A stretch of 64,000 nucleotides of DNA from Pseudeuparius sepicola (lineage: Eukaryota > Arthropoda > Insecta > Coleoptera > Anthribidae), in assembly GCA_963920635.1 (NCBI GenBank), contig OY987303.1, positions 45,941,223 through 46,005,222 on the forward strand. The letters run 5' to 3'. Below are positions 1 through 10,723 of this stretch, in pieces (the first letter of the stretch is position 1; each line of letters opens with the position of its first letter). The position numbers and the translations under genes are program-made. The notes below the pieces were generated by a model that saw nothing but the letters and a program-made list of their open reading frames with translations, searched no databases and was not told the origin of the DNA.

Positions 1-229
1 ACAATACACAATATATAGTGGATCTTGATCTTGATCCCTGCGTCACAATGGCCAACAATGCAATTTCCGTTGTCGACCATTCCGACGTAGGGATCAAGAT
101 ACATAGAATATCATTAATTTCGCCTCTATTACATGTTTTGCCCCCAGGTGGGATGGATGACAAAATTTTGGATTTTTTTGTTTTGGCCATATTTTTTTTT
201 GCTTACAGAAAAAACAGACTATTGACGAA

Positions 230-1545
230 AAAATTTAAAAAGACAACATGGCGGCGATGTTTAAATTTAGCCCTTTCTTTGGGCCAATTATTTTGAAAAA
301 AAAATGTCGAAATGATGCAGCCAATACAAACATTAAATAAAATGGGCCTTTCTCTATATTCTAAGATGACTGCCAGAAAAATCGGAGGTGGAGCTATACG
401 CAATAATAAAAAAGAGTAATTGTCATCCTTGTTATGCTGCAATATTACTGAAACTGTCTTCTTTATTTTGCCCATAATTTTTATAACCTATTTACTAACC
501 GATTTCGATGAACGTTGCATCGTTGCTTGAAGACAGAACGTATTATTAACAGAGTAGTCAAAAATGGTCGATTTTCCGAATTTCAAGATGGCGTCCATGC
601 TTGAAAAGTATCCTTTCCTTGGGCTAATTCTTTGTTAAGAAAACATATTGGGATAATGCAACATATACAAAAACCAATAAAACAGTCCTTGCTCTACATC
701 TTCAGACGACCGCTAGGAAAATTTCTAAATATTTGGCAATGCTCCGAACATCGTCACCGCGGCTCCAGCATTGTTAGTACTGAAACTGGATTCGTTCTTT
801 TGCCCATAATTTTTATTTACTAACCGATTTTGATGAGCGTTGCACCGTTGCTTGTACAAATTGATGAGTATTGACAGAAAACTTAAAAATTGCAAATTTT
901 TTGAAGATAGCAGCCACACTTGGAATTTGCTCTGCAGACAATGATGTAAATGACGCTTTCCGTCATTTTACGTATATTATATACGCAATCGGTCCATCGG
1001 TACGGAGCTATATATCTACAGTAGATAATTAGCTCCGTCCCGATGGACCGATTTTCCTCACAGTGGTCGCAAAATGTAGAGAAAGGCCTGTTTTAATGAG
1101 TTTTATATCGGATGCATTGTTCCGATATTTTTGTACAGAAAATCAGCCATTTTGATGTGGTTAAAAAAATGTGGGCAAAATAAAGCAGGCTGTTTCGATA
1201 GATACTACAGCATATGAACGATGAAAATGACGCTTTCTTTTGTTGCGTATAGCTCCACCTCCGATCCGATGGACTGATATTTCTCGCAGCATTCTTAGAA
1301 TGTGGAGGAAGGCCCATTTTATTTACTTTTGTATTGGTTGTATCATTCCGATATTTTTTCTTAAAAAATAATAATTAGGGCAAACAAAGGGGTAAATTTA
1401 AACATCATAATGTTAAATTTTAAAAAGTCGGCTATTTTGAAATTTTCTGTCAATAGTGCATTATTTTCTGTAAGTAACAAAGAGTTCTGGCCAAAACAAA
1501 AAAGTTGAAAATTTTTTGGCCCACCCAGTACAGGGTGAGCCATTT
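230..1545. repeat. Diverged direct and inverted repeat cluster
   Basis: A unit at about 250-545 recurs in direct orientation at about 605-865: both carry the phrases TTTGCCCATAATTTTTAT and ACTAACCGATTT and a GTTGCATCGTTGCTTG-like motif. The first part (250-400) returns as its reverse complement at about 1240-1415, for example GGAGGTGGAGCTATACG against CGTATAGCTCCACCTCC. A short hairpin pairs 987-1009 with 1031-1053 (ATCGGTCCATCGG / CCGATGGACCGAT). This looks like an old foldback or MITE cluster. No reading frame in it resembles a protein. Confidence 0.55.
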
Positions 1546-2060
1546 ATATCGGTCGTCCCGTCAAGATGTGACAGCGCCTTGAAAACAAATGGTTTTTTTT
1601 GTATAAGAAAGGATTCGTTTCCACGATAAAGGGCGTTAAAAGTTTTTCTAAAAAATTGTTTTTTTTTCCTACCTATATTTTAAACCAGGTAAGGTATTTT
1701 AAGAAAATCTGGTACACGATATTATAGCTGGCTAGATTGCCATACTATGAGGTAAGATTAAGTTCCTTATAGAACCAGTGGTGGAGATCGGATAATCGAC
1801 TCAATAAATTAAAAAATAGTACATTCATGTGTAATTTTTTACTTGAAATTGCCACTATTTTTTACTTAGTGACTAATTACCCGTACCTCCAACACTGGTT
1901 GCGTAAGGGACTTAATCTGGTCTCATGATATAGCAATCTATGCAGGTATACCTGTGTACCAAATTTGGTCAAAATTAGTGGTTTAGAAATAGGTCACTTG
2001 ACGAAATTTTACAAACTTGATAAAACAATTCCTGCACACTTGCCTAAGACCCTACGATTA
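1529..2060. repeat. TACAGGGTGAGCC-ended palindromic repeat, one end only
   Basis: Starts with TACAGGGTGAGCCATTTATA, a terminal motif typical of the other palindromic elements here. The interior folds back: 1710-1795 pairs imperfectly with 1890-1965 (CTGGTACAC / GTGTACCA, and GATTAAGTTCC / GGACTTAATC). A matching right terminus is not seen, so it is probably truncated. Nothing recognisable lies in 2060-2220. Confidence 0.4.
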
Positions 2061-2220
2061 TTTAAAAAATATATATTTACGTAATTAGCAAGTTTTTAGA
2101 CTTTCTTGGAAATTTGGCGGGAAAGCAGTTATGACGTCACAAGTGTTTTATAGATGCAATTTGGCAACATGGCGATACCGCAGAAGTGTTCTGAGACATA
2201 ACTTTATTCTGCGGTGAAAG

Positions 2221-2498
2221 TTGGAAGGAAAGTTGAAATTTATAAATTCTAACCTCAAACTCCCAGACTTAGGATGCCCCGTGATACCACATTTAGTTGA
2301 GAAGTGTTTTTTTTTCGTAAATATTCAACCGTTTTTCTGCAATTTTTTGGCTAGGTTGGGTCTAAATCCGGAATTCGGGCTCAGTATTTCTAAGCACTAT
2401 ATGGCGCTTTTATAAACGCGTCTTCAAGATAAGATGGTTCCTAGTCTTAGGTTCTCCATTTATTAATAACTCATAATACTCACTGATCTAAACTCATC
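2221..2498 (+). pseudogene. Possible PIF/Harbinger transposase fragment, upstream part
   Basis: A 64-codon frame (2221-2415) followed by out-of-frame sequence up to the hAT insertion at 2507. The peptide has a GCPVIPH stretch, then NIQPF and FLARLGLNPE. This loosely resembles the Harbinger region between the second catalytic aspartate and the arginine-rich RLSRARR segment. The match is weak and the usual GDEAF box is absent. Position supports it: just across the hAT insertion, 7687 onward reads as the next part of a Harbinger transposase. It could also be chance coding. Confidence 0.3.
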
Positions 2499-2506
2499 GC
2501 CCCGGC
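2499..2506. other. Left target-site duplication of the hAT element
   Basis: GCCCCGGC, identical to 7679-7686. Removing the element plus one copy restores continuity with the Harbinger transposase on the right. Confidence 0.85.
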
Positions 2507-3427
2507 CAGTGGCGGCCCGTGGGTTTTGGCAGCGGGTGGGCAAGGTGAAGAAGAGGTAACGCCTAAATAACAGGTGACATCCCCCCCCCGGAAATATGGA
2601 AATAGGGATATGTCCAACAATCTTTAAGTATACGTATTTTGGTTAGTTTGAATATCAATAATAGACTGTAAGAGAGGTGCCAGAGGACTCGACTTAGGTA
2701 CAGCCAACGATATATAGGTATAGATACATTACCAAAGGCAACTTGTTTTGTTTCATGAAATTGAAAAGATGTTATTGTTGGCACATCCAAGTTTTGTAAA
2801 TATAACTATCTCAAAGCATATATATACAGGGTTAACTATGACTTAGTACAAAAAATTTTACCACGTGCGCAGGATGGCTTAAGAAAACATAGAAAAATAT
2901 TTTTAGATTTTTTTTACGATCTTTAAAAAAACGGGTAAAGACCCCTATTTTCCCTGTAAATCCCCGCCTTTAATGACGTCATCCAATTTGGCTTCTGAAG
3001 GTACTGACAGCTGAAGTGATTTTCCGCGGTGTTGCCGTTGATTTAGGAACGGTGAAAATACCTTTTTACTCAAACAAATTTAAAAAATACATAAATAACA
3101 ATCGATTTGAATCTGTACAGATGCAGCGCTATTAGATTCCCCTTACCTTAGCTCGTATCCGGACCGGTTCCTACTCTCGCGGAAAGCTCATTACCGCGAC
3201 ACCACAAGCCGTCTCCCTTAATACCCCCGGAGCTCCTCTGATGAATTCTTGTCCACCATCTAACCTCTTCTGAAGCATAGATAAAGGATTTATTGTTCTG
3301 AAGCCTCGGCGGTATGAATTAAGCGACGTATCGGCCCGGTCGAGTCTATGAAACGTTTTTTCGACTGCTCCGCGTTGCCCCGTTCGTCATTTCATAACTT
3401 CCTAGCTAGGCAACTAACTGTACATAC

Positions 3428-4518
3428 AAGGTTTGTTCCAACAGGGCCAATAACCGTGCTCAAGCACGTTCAGCGCATGCGCACTACCCCACTGGCTGTT
3501 CCAACTGAATTATGTACCTACCGACACGGGACGATACACGCACTGTTCCAGCCGATTTATGGATCATTTGTGTATCGTCCTTGTACGATAAAAACGGTCC
3601 CTGGTCTAAAGCAATAACCGCGTGTACTGACATGCGCAGTGTATAGTCATGTGACAGAGATAAACAATAACCTCATATTTTTGTTTTTACGTAGATGGTT
3701 TTAAATCGATGGCTGGGATCGTGTTTTTTATTTCTTGTTGGTTTTTGGCTTGTTGGGTAGGGCGGGGAATCGTTGAACAATAATTTTTTAGAGTAAAGAG
3801 TGAGGTTAGCCCACCGAACATTCGGTTAGCCACATATTAAACACGCAGGTTAGGTGCGGTCACAAATATGATTTGGTCGATTTGATTCACAATCCGTTCC
3901 ATCTGAAATTTTCTTTGGGATCATTTGTTCCAACTCGAATTTACGTACCGTCACAGAACTGTACATGAACTAGATGATAACCCTTAAAGAACGCATGCGC
4001 TAGTTTTGCACCGTTCATGTGCGATCCCAAAGAAAATTTCAGATGGAACGGATTGTGAATCAAATCGACCAAATCACGTTTTGTGACCGCACCTAACCTG
4101 CGTGTTTAATATGTGGCTAACCGAATGTTCGGTGGGCTAACCTCACTCTTTACTCTAAAAAATTATTGTTCAACGATTCCCCGCCCTACCCAACAAGCCA
4201 AAAACCAACAAGAAATAAAAAACACGATCCCAGCCATCGATTTAAAACCATCTACGTAAAAACAAAAATATGAGGTTATTGTTTATCTCTGTCACATGAC
4301 TATACACTGCGCATGTCAGTACACGCGGGTATTGCTTTAGACCAGGGACCGTTTTTATCGTACAAGGACGATACACAAATGATCCATAAATCGGCTGGAA
4401 CAGTGCGTGTATCGTCCCGTGTCGGTAGGTACATAATTCAGTTGGAACAGCCAGTGGGGTAGTGCGCATGCGCTGAACGTGCTTGAGCACGGTTATTGGT
4501 CCTGTTGGAACAAACCTT
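3428..4518. repeat. 1.1-kb near-perfect palindrome (foldback)
   Basis: Left arm 3428-3922 and right arm 4023-4518 are reverse complements with only a handful of mismatches over about 495 bp, separated by a 100-bp loop. The left arm starts AAGGTTTGTTCCAACAG and the right arm ends CTGTTGGAACAAACCTT. Both arms carry the same roughly 60-codon open frame in mirror orientation, which follows from the symmetry and is not evidence of a gene. Such similar arms imply recent formation or continuing gene conversion. Confidence 0.85.
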
Positions 4519-4625
4519 TTCAAGTTTGGCTAGTAGCCGACGGAGGGCATTTGCGAATGTAACATGGCGTTATTTCCCAGTTTGGTCTTGATTTTCGCGG
4601 CAAATCGTTCACCGTCTTTGTGAAA

Positions 4626-5885
4626 ATGCCGGAGTATTCGAACGCCGAGTTAACGGACATGGTTATAATGTACGGGAGATGCGATGAAAGTGCACATCGA
4701 GCTGCAGCAGAATACCGTATTCGTTTTCCTAACAGGGCAAATATGCCTAACCCACGTACTTTCGTGAACATTGTACAACGTATGCGAAACACTGGTGTTT
4801 TGCAAGCTCGAAGGGGTGGGCGAGCAACCTTCCATAAGCACTACAGCTATTGCAAGGAGATTGGGAATATCTCAGAACAAGGCAAGTAAAATAAAACCAA
4901 TAAAACTGACTTCTACCAAAGACTATCCCATGTGATGGGATTGTCTTTGCTTGCACCTAATACCTACATAAAATTTAAAATGTAACAATAAAATTATTTA
5001 CAGGCATGGAGGATTGTAAGGGAAAACGGCCTTCACCCTTATCACATACAAAAGGTCCAAGCATTAGAAGCAAATGATTTTCCGGTGAGAATGACCTACT
5101 GCACTTGGCTACGTGATCGAATCGCCCAAGACCCAAACTTTGTTTTCAACATTCTTTGGACAGACGAATGCTGCTTCACACGTGCTGGGGTTTACACGTA
5201 TGTAAATTTTTTACTTATAGCTTTCTCTCTTCCATATTATCTTTTTTATTTATTATAAAATTGGCTATGTCAATCCTAACGCCTTCGCCAAAATTGTGAA
5301 TATTTCTAATTTTTGTTGTTTTTTTTTAGACACAACAGCCATATTTGGTCCGATGAGAACCCACATGCTGTTCGGCGGTTTAATTTCCAACGTCGGTTTT
5401 CCATCAATGTTTGGGCAGGAGTTTATGGAGATCGATTAATTGGACCATACATTCTACCGGAAAATTTAAACGCTGAACGATACTTGTATTTTCTGACAAA
5501 TGTTTTGTTTGATAATTTGCCACTACAAATACTGCATGACATGTGGTTTATGCACGATGGTGCACCAGCCCATTTTGCGAGACCTGTTCGTGCACTTTTA
5601 GACGACCAATGCCCCAACCGTTGGATCGGAAGAGGAGGGCCCATTGCATGGCCGCCGCGATCACCAGACTTGAATCCAATGGATTTTTGTATTTGGGGAT
5701 TCATGAAGGCGATTGTGTACGAGCAGGAAATCGCCAACGAGCAGCAGTTACGTGAACGAATTGAAGGTGCAGCTGTTCAAATCCGGAATAATCATGGACT
5801 TTTTGCACGTATCCGGACTTCTTTAGTTAACCGAGTGAATTTGTGCATCGAAGTTAACGGCGGCCTCTTTGAACAGCTACTGTAG
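4626..5885 (+). pseudogene. Mariner-like transposase (DUF4817 HTH + DDE), three exons, frameshifted
   Basis: Exon 1 starts at ATG 4626 (MPEYSNAELTDMV...) and encodes a DUF4817-type helix-turn-helix. Exon 2 is 5004-5197 and exon 3 is 5330-5885. The second helix-turn-helix (STTAIARRLGISQNKAW) crosses the first splice junction. Catalytic boxes of the DDE domain are visible: WTDECCF for the first Asp, HDGAPAH for the second, and PPRSPDLNPMDF before the third acidic site. Intron 1 (4882-5003) appears to be a GC-AG intron with donor GCAAGT. Intron 2 (5198-5329) is GT-AG and joins GVYT to HNSH. A frameshift with probable loss of about 20 codons lies near 4830, between RRGGR and STTAIARR, so this copy is dead. 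The stop at 5883 matches the usual family C-terminus. Confidence 0.85.
4882..5003 (+). other. GC-AG intron in the mariner-like transposase
   Basis: Only splicing AACAAG|GCAAGT to CAG|GCATGG keeps the frame (QNK-AWRIV). A GT donor four bases downstream would shift it. GCAAGT after AAG is the strong consensus for GC-AG introns. Confidence 0.65.
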
Positions 5886-6803
5886 TGCTTTGCATGTGCA
5901 ATGTGTGCTAGTGCAGTTGTGATTTTTTGGTTACCCTTCGGGGTTTTCCTGGCGGAGGGGATCTACCTCGTCGTGGTCGTCAGGCTGAGTACCTCGCTTC
6001 AAACAAAAGGAATAGCAGAGGGAAACCAAGAGATCCCCAACAGATTTAGAAAATGTGAATGTTGTGTTGTGTGACTTTTAATGTAAAAAAGCAAGAAAAC
6101 AGAAAATGGTGCAAACAATCCTGGAAATGTCAGTAAGGTAGGTGTTTCATAGGCATTCTACATGTTCCTTAGAAAGTAATCGTTTTTAAAAGGAAATCGA
6201 AATTTTGTGGTGAATCCTCGGATAAATTGATAGACGTGGCAACGCCGCGCTATTGACATACGCGAAATTTTTAGACATGTCGCGCGGGCGTCCATAGGCG
6301 GCGTTTTTTGAGGGGTTTAATACAATTTGAAAAAAAATTTTTTTAGGCTTAAGACAAATGTTAGAAAATTTTTGAAAATTTATTTTGGCAAGTCTAATTT
6401 TTCTTTATCTGCCATAAAAATTTTTGTACTAAGTGATAGTTAACCCTGTATACGATATACAAGTCTATCAAAAAACGATTTATTATGCAATACAAAATAG
6501 GAAAGACTGAATTTAAGAAATGCCAATGTAAACAAATTACCTCGTCTTCGTCTCCCCCGACCTGCTAATTTTAGACGCAAAATAAAACCGATTTATTTGT
6601 ATTAAAGTGAGTCATCTATTCCTTTATATCGCTGGACATGTCACTCTAGTCACAGAAAAACTTGCCGTTTTTCTGTGCTCTAGTTTACTTTTGAAGTCAG
6701 ACCTTCCTCCCCCTAGCGTTTATCAATGGACGAGCCCGGGCTAGCCCCGCCTGGCCTTCGCCGCGCCGTCCGCGTCGCCGGTCCCGGCCGGAGACTGAGA
6801 AAT

Positions 6804-6896
6804 ATGAATAAGAAATGGTATTCAATTCAGGGCGCTGATCCGAAAATTGGAAAATTCTGTTTGTTTTGTAATGTACTCATAAGTAATAAGATTTGA
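6804..6896 (+). pseudogene. Zinc-finger-like N-terminal remnant of the hAT transposase
   Basis: A 30-codon frame reading MNKKWYSIQGADPKIGK then FCLFCNVL. A tryptophan-rich lead followed by C-x2-C resembles the TTF/BED-type zinc finger at the start of hAT transposases of the ZMYM-like group. It lies inside the hAT termini, on the side expected for the 5' part of the gene. The rest of the transposase, including the DDE domain and dimerisation tail, is missing. Confidence 0.35.
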
Positions 6897-7686
6897 GATT
6901 TGAAGAAAAGACAAAGGAACCTACGTTACTACTTTTACTTTCTGATTTGATTGATAAAATGATAAGTGATAAGGATAAATATAAAGTATAAGTTATAAGT
7001 ATCACTTTTTTGCAATTCGAATGTAAATCTAAATCGGGTTTCCCTTTACTTGCATTCTAATTTCTTTAAAATTGGACCGCTTAGGCGCGATTAATTAACT
7101 GAACGTAAATATATGTATTACACTTTACATACCTTACCAAAAAAAATAAGTTAATAACTGACTGTTAGGTACTAATAGTTACACACTCACATAAACATGG
7201 ATTAATTTTTTCTGAATTTTCGCGACTTAATTTAACCTAATAACAGACGCAGACGGCCTCGTTCGGTCGCTGTTTCCGGCCGCTCGCCGCTGGGTCGGCT
7301 GGGCTCGCCCACCCTGGTAGTTAAATGCCGAACATATGCGTAACCTACGTTTATATCTTCGCTCAGCTCGGGCGCGTTGGCTCTCGTCGCAGACGTATGG
7401 CTTGGCTAGATTCGACCGCTCGGGCCGCTACGGGCTTGCCCATCGGCATCGGCTGGGACGGCTGGAGAACCGGGCACCGCGTAGTTTGGAAAATTCAATC
7501 GTGCCCTCCCAAAATAATTATTATCAAATTCAAATTCACGTTTCAGTCGTGAGTCTATGAAGTTCATTGGTAAATTTAATATCATTGTTGAACACGATAA
7601 AAATTCTTTTTTTTTCCTTTTCCGTTGTCCGATTGGGTGGGCACTGCCCACCCTGCCCAATGCCACGAACCGCCACTGGCCCCGGC

Positions 7687-7805
7687 CCATTTATGCAAAA
7701 GCATTGAAATAGCTACAGCAGCTTATGTTTTGCACAACTATTGTATATTGTATATTAACTTCTGAACCCTGGGGTGAAGAAATTCCTGTTGAACTACATA
7801 GAGAT
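7687..7805 (+). pseudogene. PIF/Harbinger transposase, C-terminal segment
   Basis: Immediately right of the hAT target duplication, one frame reads HLCKSIEIATAAYVLHNYC. VLHN after an IxxA stretch is the hallmark near the end of HARBI1-type transposases (family knowledge). A one-base shift near 7760 moves to a second frame (EPWGEEIPVELHRD), interrupted at 7806 by the Ty3 LTR and resumed at 11047. The transposase is therefore split by two separate insertions. Confidence 0.7.
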
Positions 7806-8083
7806 TGTGGTGTGAGTGCTGTGCAAATCGAAGACTACCCAAGTGAATCAAACGCAAATGATTGTGTTCTGTGAACGCACCGCGAGACCACCGTAGGTGA
7901 GGTTTGACAGTAGACATAAGGCAGAAGTTGTCGAATGATCGGGTTCACGAAAGCGTGGCTTCAGATCTTAAATAATAAGTATAAGTCATAACTAAACTCA
8001 GCTCTATAAACAGTGTAAATAATAAATGTTGTAAATAGCAAGAGAGTGTTTCAATCTAGATAACACACAACGACGATACGACA
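7806..8083 (+). repeat. 5' LTR of the Ty3/gypsy element
   Basis: 278 bp, from TGTGGTGTGAGTGCTG to GACGATACGACA. It matches the 3' LTR except for scattered substitutions and an internal 45-bp length difference. An AATAAA signal (AATAATAAATG region) lies about 60 bp before the end. Confidence 0.9.
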
Positions 8084-8100
8084 TGGCGCAGTCTAATGAC
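8084..8100 (+). promoter_or_regulatory. Primer-binding site, tRNA-Ser-like
   Basis: TGGCGCAGTC begins directly after the LTR and is complementary to a tRNA 3' end reading GACTGCGCCA, compatible with insect tRNA-Ser. The gag ATG at 8083 uses the last base of the LTR, so the primer site lies inside the start of gag. Confidence 0.6.
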
Positions 8101-8184
8101 CTACGACCACCGAAATTTACTGTGCGTGTCGGAGCAAATTCATGGGCTAAGTTCCTGCAGAGTTTCAACATTTATAGAGAGAGG

Positions 8185-8400
8185 GTGGATACAAATTGTA
8201 GAATATTGCTTATATGCCTTAAAATATTCCTCATATCAAAAACATGTTTTAATAAAAGTGTTAGGGGAAATTATTATTATTATTATATATTATTACTACT
8301 AAAAAGGAAATAATTTCCCTTAACACTTTTATTAGAACATGTTTTTGATATGAGGAATATTTTAAGAAATATAAGCAATATTCCACAATTTGTATCCACA
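8185..8400. mobile_element. 216-bp inverted-repeat MITE in gag
   Basis: Arms of about 90 bp pair TGGATACAAATTGTAGAATA at 8186 with its near-complement ending TTGTATCCA at about 8397. The centre is a short (ATT)n stretch. Gag coding resumes on the right side. The exact target duplication was not resolved. Confidence 0.7.
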
Positions 8401-9132
8401 CTGTATGTAAGCTGCTGGAATCCCAGAGGTTGACGAGAAAAGGAAATGCAGCCTACTATTGCACTGTATGGGAACGGATGGGTTAGATCTATACAATACG
8501 TTAAGAAGTCGACAATTTTACAGTGTTGGTGGAAAAATTCAATAATATTATTTCCTGCCCAAGGTAAATACAACGTTTGAAAGACACAAGTTTTTTTACT
8601 CGTAACCAACAACCCGGAGAAAGTATAGATGTTTATGCCTCTGAATTGAAAGCCCTTGCAGCCACCTGAGTTCGACAAATTAAAAGACTCGCTAATTAAG
8701 GACCCCATTATTTGTGGTTTAGTAGACAATAAATTAAGAGAAAGGTTATTGTCAGAGCATAATAATTTAACAAAATGCCTTGACATTTGCCGATCAGCAG
8801 AATCGACAAAAAGTCAGCTAAAGGGTTTAGGGCAAGAAACATTACAAATAAATAAAGTCACAAAAATCACAGAAAAGGACACACAAGAGAAAACTAAGAA
8901 CTACCAACAAGTTAAACAAACAAAGGGTGCAAACGTAAAAATGATCAATAATTGCTACCGCTGTGGGTACAGTCACAAAATGAATGAATGACCGGCATAT
9001 GGGATGGAATGCCATAAATGTAAACAGAAAAATCACTTTCAAAGCATGTGCAATGTGAAAAAAATCAAAAAAATAAGGACAGAAGATACAAAATTGGGAG
9101 CATCTAAACGTCGAAAGAAGAAAATGTAGACG

Positions 9133-9474
9133 ATGACGAAGAAGACTGGACAGAAGACATCCAGGTATGTGAAAAGAGTGTTTTTGACATTGAAATTAGA
9201 CACAGGCGCTCAAGCAAACGTTATCCCATTACGTTTATTTGAAAAAATTCCTAATGTTAAGTTAGAGACTCCAAGTGTAAAAATTGTAGATTACAATGGT
9301 TCAAATATAAATAATTTAGGTACTTGTTCTCTAATATGTAAAGTTAGAGGTACGCAAGAAAAATTTGACGTCACTTTTCAAGTCGCAGACGTGAAAAGAA
9401 ATTCACCAGCTGTACTTGGTCTAAAAGATTGTAAAAAATTAAATTTAGTAAAAAGAGTAGGTAGTCGAAATTGA
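9133..9474 (+). pseudogene. Ty3/gypsy protease segment
   Basis: Contains LKLDTGAQANVIPLRLF, the retropepsin DTGA active-site motif, followed by the usual beta-strand pattern to VLGLKDCKKLNL. About 110 codons, matching the protease and start of the pol linker. It is out of frame with gag and with the reverse transcriptase. Confidence 0.8.
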
Positions 9475-9481
9475 TGAAATA

Positions 9482-10269
9482 CAAATGGAGGACTTGCTGG
9501 AAGAGTTTAAGGATGTGTTCGAAGGTATAGGTTGCTTGAAAAATATAAAGCACAAAATCATGATCGCAGAAGATGCGGTACCTGTCATTTTTAATGCCAG
9601 AAAGGTACCCCATTCAATTCAGGACGATTTAAAAAAGAATTAGATAGTCTAGAGAAAATGGTATTGTACAGAAAATTGAGGAACCCACTGATTGGTGTCA
9701 TCCTCTAGTGGTGGTTGGAAAGCCCTCGGAAAAAATCCGAATTTGTTTAGACCCGCAACCCCTAAATAAAGTAATTAAACGTGAGTATTTTCAAATGCCT
9801 ACAGTCGAAGATATTTTAAGTGAGTTAACGGGTGCCACGGTTTTTAGGATTTTGGATGCTAATATGGGATTTTACCCGATACCACTAGATGATGCCTCGT
9901 GTAAATTATGTAGGTACCTTCGCAAGCCCATTTGGTAGATATGTTTTCAAGCGTCTATCATTTGGTATTTCATCAGCCCCAGAAAATATTTTATAAGAAT
10001 TTCAAACAAATTTTTGAAAGCTTGCCTGGTAATGTTTGTTATGTAGATGATTTGTTAGTGTTTGGCAAAGATAAAGAGGAACATGATCGAAACCTCAGAA
10101 ATGTACTACAGAAAGCCAGAGAAGCTAATATAAAATTTAACAAAAATAAATGTAAATTTGATGTAAGCGAACTTAAATTTATAGGCCATATTATAACAAG
10201 TTCAGGTGTAAGAGTAGATAATGATAAAATTAAAAGTATTTTAAGTGTACCAATACCAAAATTTGTCAT
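9482..10269 (+). pseudogene. pol: Ty3/gypsy reverse transcriptase fragment
   Basis: Motifs in order: CLDPQPLNKVIKREYFQMP, ILDANMGFYPIPLD (catalytic Asp block), then after a frameshift at about 9915 RLSFGISSAPE, and CYVDDLLVFG with the YVDD catalytic pair (about 10037). It continues to KCKFDVSELKFIGHIIT and stops matching at about 10260. At least three frame breaks (9650, 9915, 9990) disrupt it. Confidence 0.85.
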
Positions 10270-10636
10270 TTTTAATAAGAAAAAAGGGAAGGAAGAGGTA
10301 AGATGTAGTTTAGAAAACAGACAAACAAAGCAGAAAACTTATTTCGATAAAAATACTAGAGAGTTAAAAGACTTTGAAGTTAATGACAAGGTGAGAGTTC
10401 AAAATCAAAATAAGACTTCTTGGGAGTCTGGTACAATTTTGAGTAAACCTGACAAGCCAAGAACTTATATGGTAAAATTGGATCAAGGTAGTACTGTAGA
10501 AAGAAACAGAAAATTCCTAATTAGAGATTCAAATAGACCTAAGAAAACCCCGGATTTGACGTATGTAAATAAACAATCCAAGCCGAAACGATGTATAAAA
10601 AACCCTACAAGGCTCATGGATTATGATTGTATATAA
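10270..10636 (+). pseudogene. Ty3/gypsy integrase C-terminal tail, fused to RT by deletion
   Basis: Directly after the RT palm the frame changes content to TYFDKNTRELKDFEVNDKVR and YMVKLDQGSTVERNRKFL. This is the small beta-barrel that ends gypsy integrases. RNase H and the zinc and DDE domains of integrase are absent. The join is in frame (9932-10636 is one open frame), so an internal deletion of roughly 2 kb or more fused the two. Confidence 0.75.
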
Positions 10637-10711
10637 ATATAAATAAGTTAGTTAAGTTTGACTAAGCTCTGTAAATAAATAGAGATAAGTTAATCTTAAG
10701 TTTGTTCTTGA

Positions 10712-10723
10712 AAAAAAAGGGGG
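10712..10723 (+). promoter_or_regulatory. Polypurine tract
   Basis: A run of A followed by GGGGG directly before the 3' LTR TGT, in the position used for plus-strand priming in LTR retroelements. Confidence 0.75.

Larger units (their letters stand above)
2827..6448 (+). mobile_element. Tc1/mariner-like DNA transposon nested in the hAT element
   Basis: The ends are inverted: CAGGGTTAACTATGACTTAG at 2827 and the complement of CAGGGTTAACTATCACTTAG ending at 6448. A TA dinucleotide lies on each side (2825-2826, 6449-6450). TA duplication and the DDE transposase at 4626-5885 place it in the Tc1/mariner superfamily, in the lineage whose transposases begin with a helix-turn-helix known as DUF4817. 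The left third is taken up by a 1.1-kb palindrome. It is the youngest level of the hAT nest apart from that palindrome. Confidence 0.8.
2507..7678. mobile_element. hAT-type DNA transposon with exact 8-bp TSD, degenerate
   Basis: Terminal inverted repeats are CAGTGGCGGCCCGTGG at 2507 and its imperfect complement CCACGAACCGCCACTG ending at 7678. They are flanked by an identical 8-bp duplication GCCCCGGC (2499-2506 and 7679-7686). An 8-bp TSD with CAGTGGCG ends is diagnostic of the hAT superfamily. The 5.17-kb body is mostly a nested mariner-like element (2827-6448). The remaining hAT body is GC-rich near 6720-6800 and 7240-7470 and holds only a short zinc-finger-like ORF. The insertion interrupts a PIF/Harbinger transposase. 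Confidence 0.85.
8083..8990 (+). pseudogene. gag: Ty3/gypsy gag, split by a MITE and stops
   Basis: Starts MAQSNDLRPPKF at the LTR edge. After about 35 codons it is broken by a 216-bp inverted-repeat insertion (8185-8400) and resumes with AAGIPEVDEKRKCSLLLH, a typical gypsy capsid motif. The capsid tail (PPEFDKLKDSLIKDPII) is open at 8656-8990. It ends in zinc knuckles: NNCYRCGYSHKMNE, a TGA where a Cys is expected (8989), then ECHKCKQKNHFQSMC. Gag would coat the RNA genome in a cytoplasmic particle. Several frameshifts lie between 8480 and 8650. Confidence 0.8.

Noticed and set aside
3348..4523. Mirror-image open frames (about 90 codons each) at 3348-3617 and 4242-4523
   Set aside because: They are the two arms of a palindrome and show no protein-like motifs; the identity is forced by symmetry.
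8283..8786. 167-codon minus-strand frame
   Set aside because: It runs antisense across a MITE arm and gag, whose sense strand has the conserved gypsy motifs.
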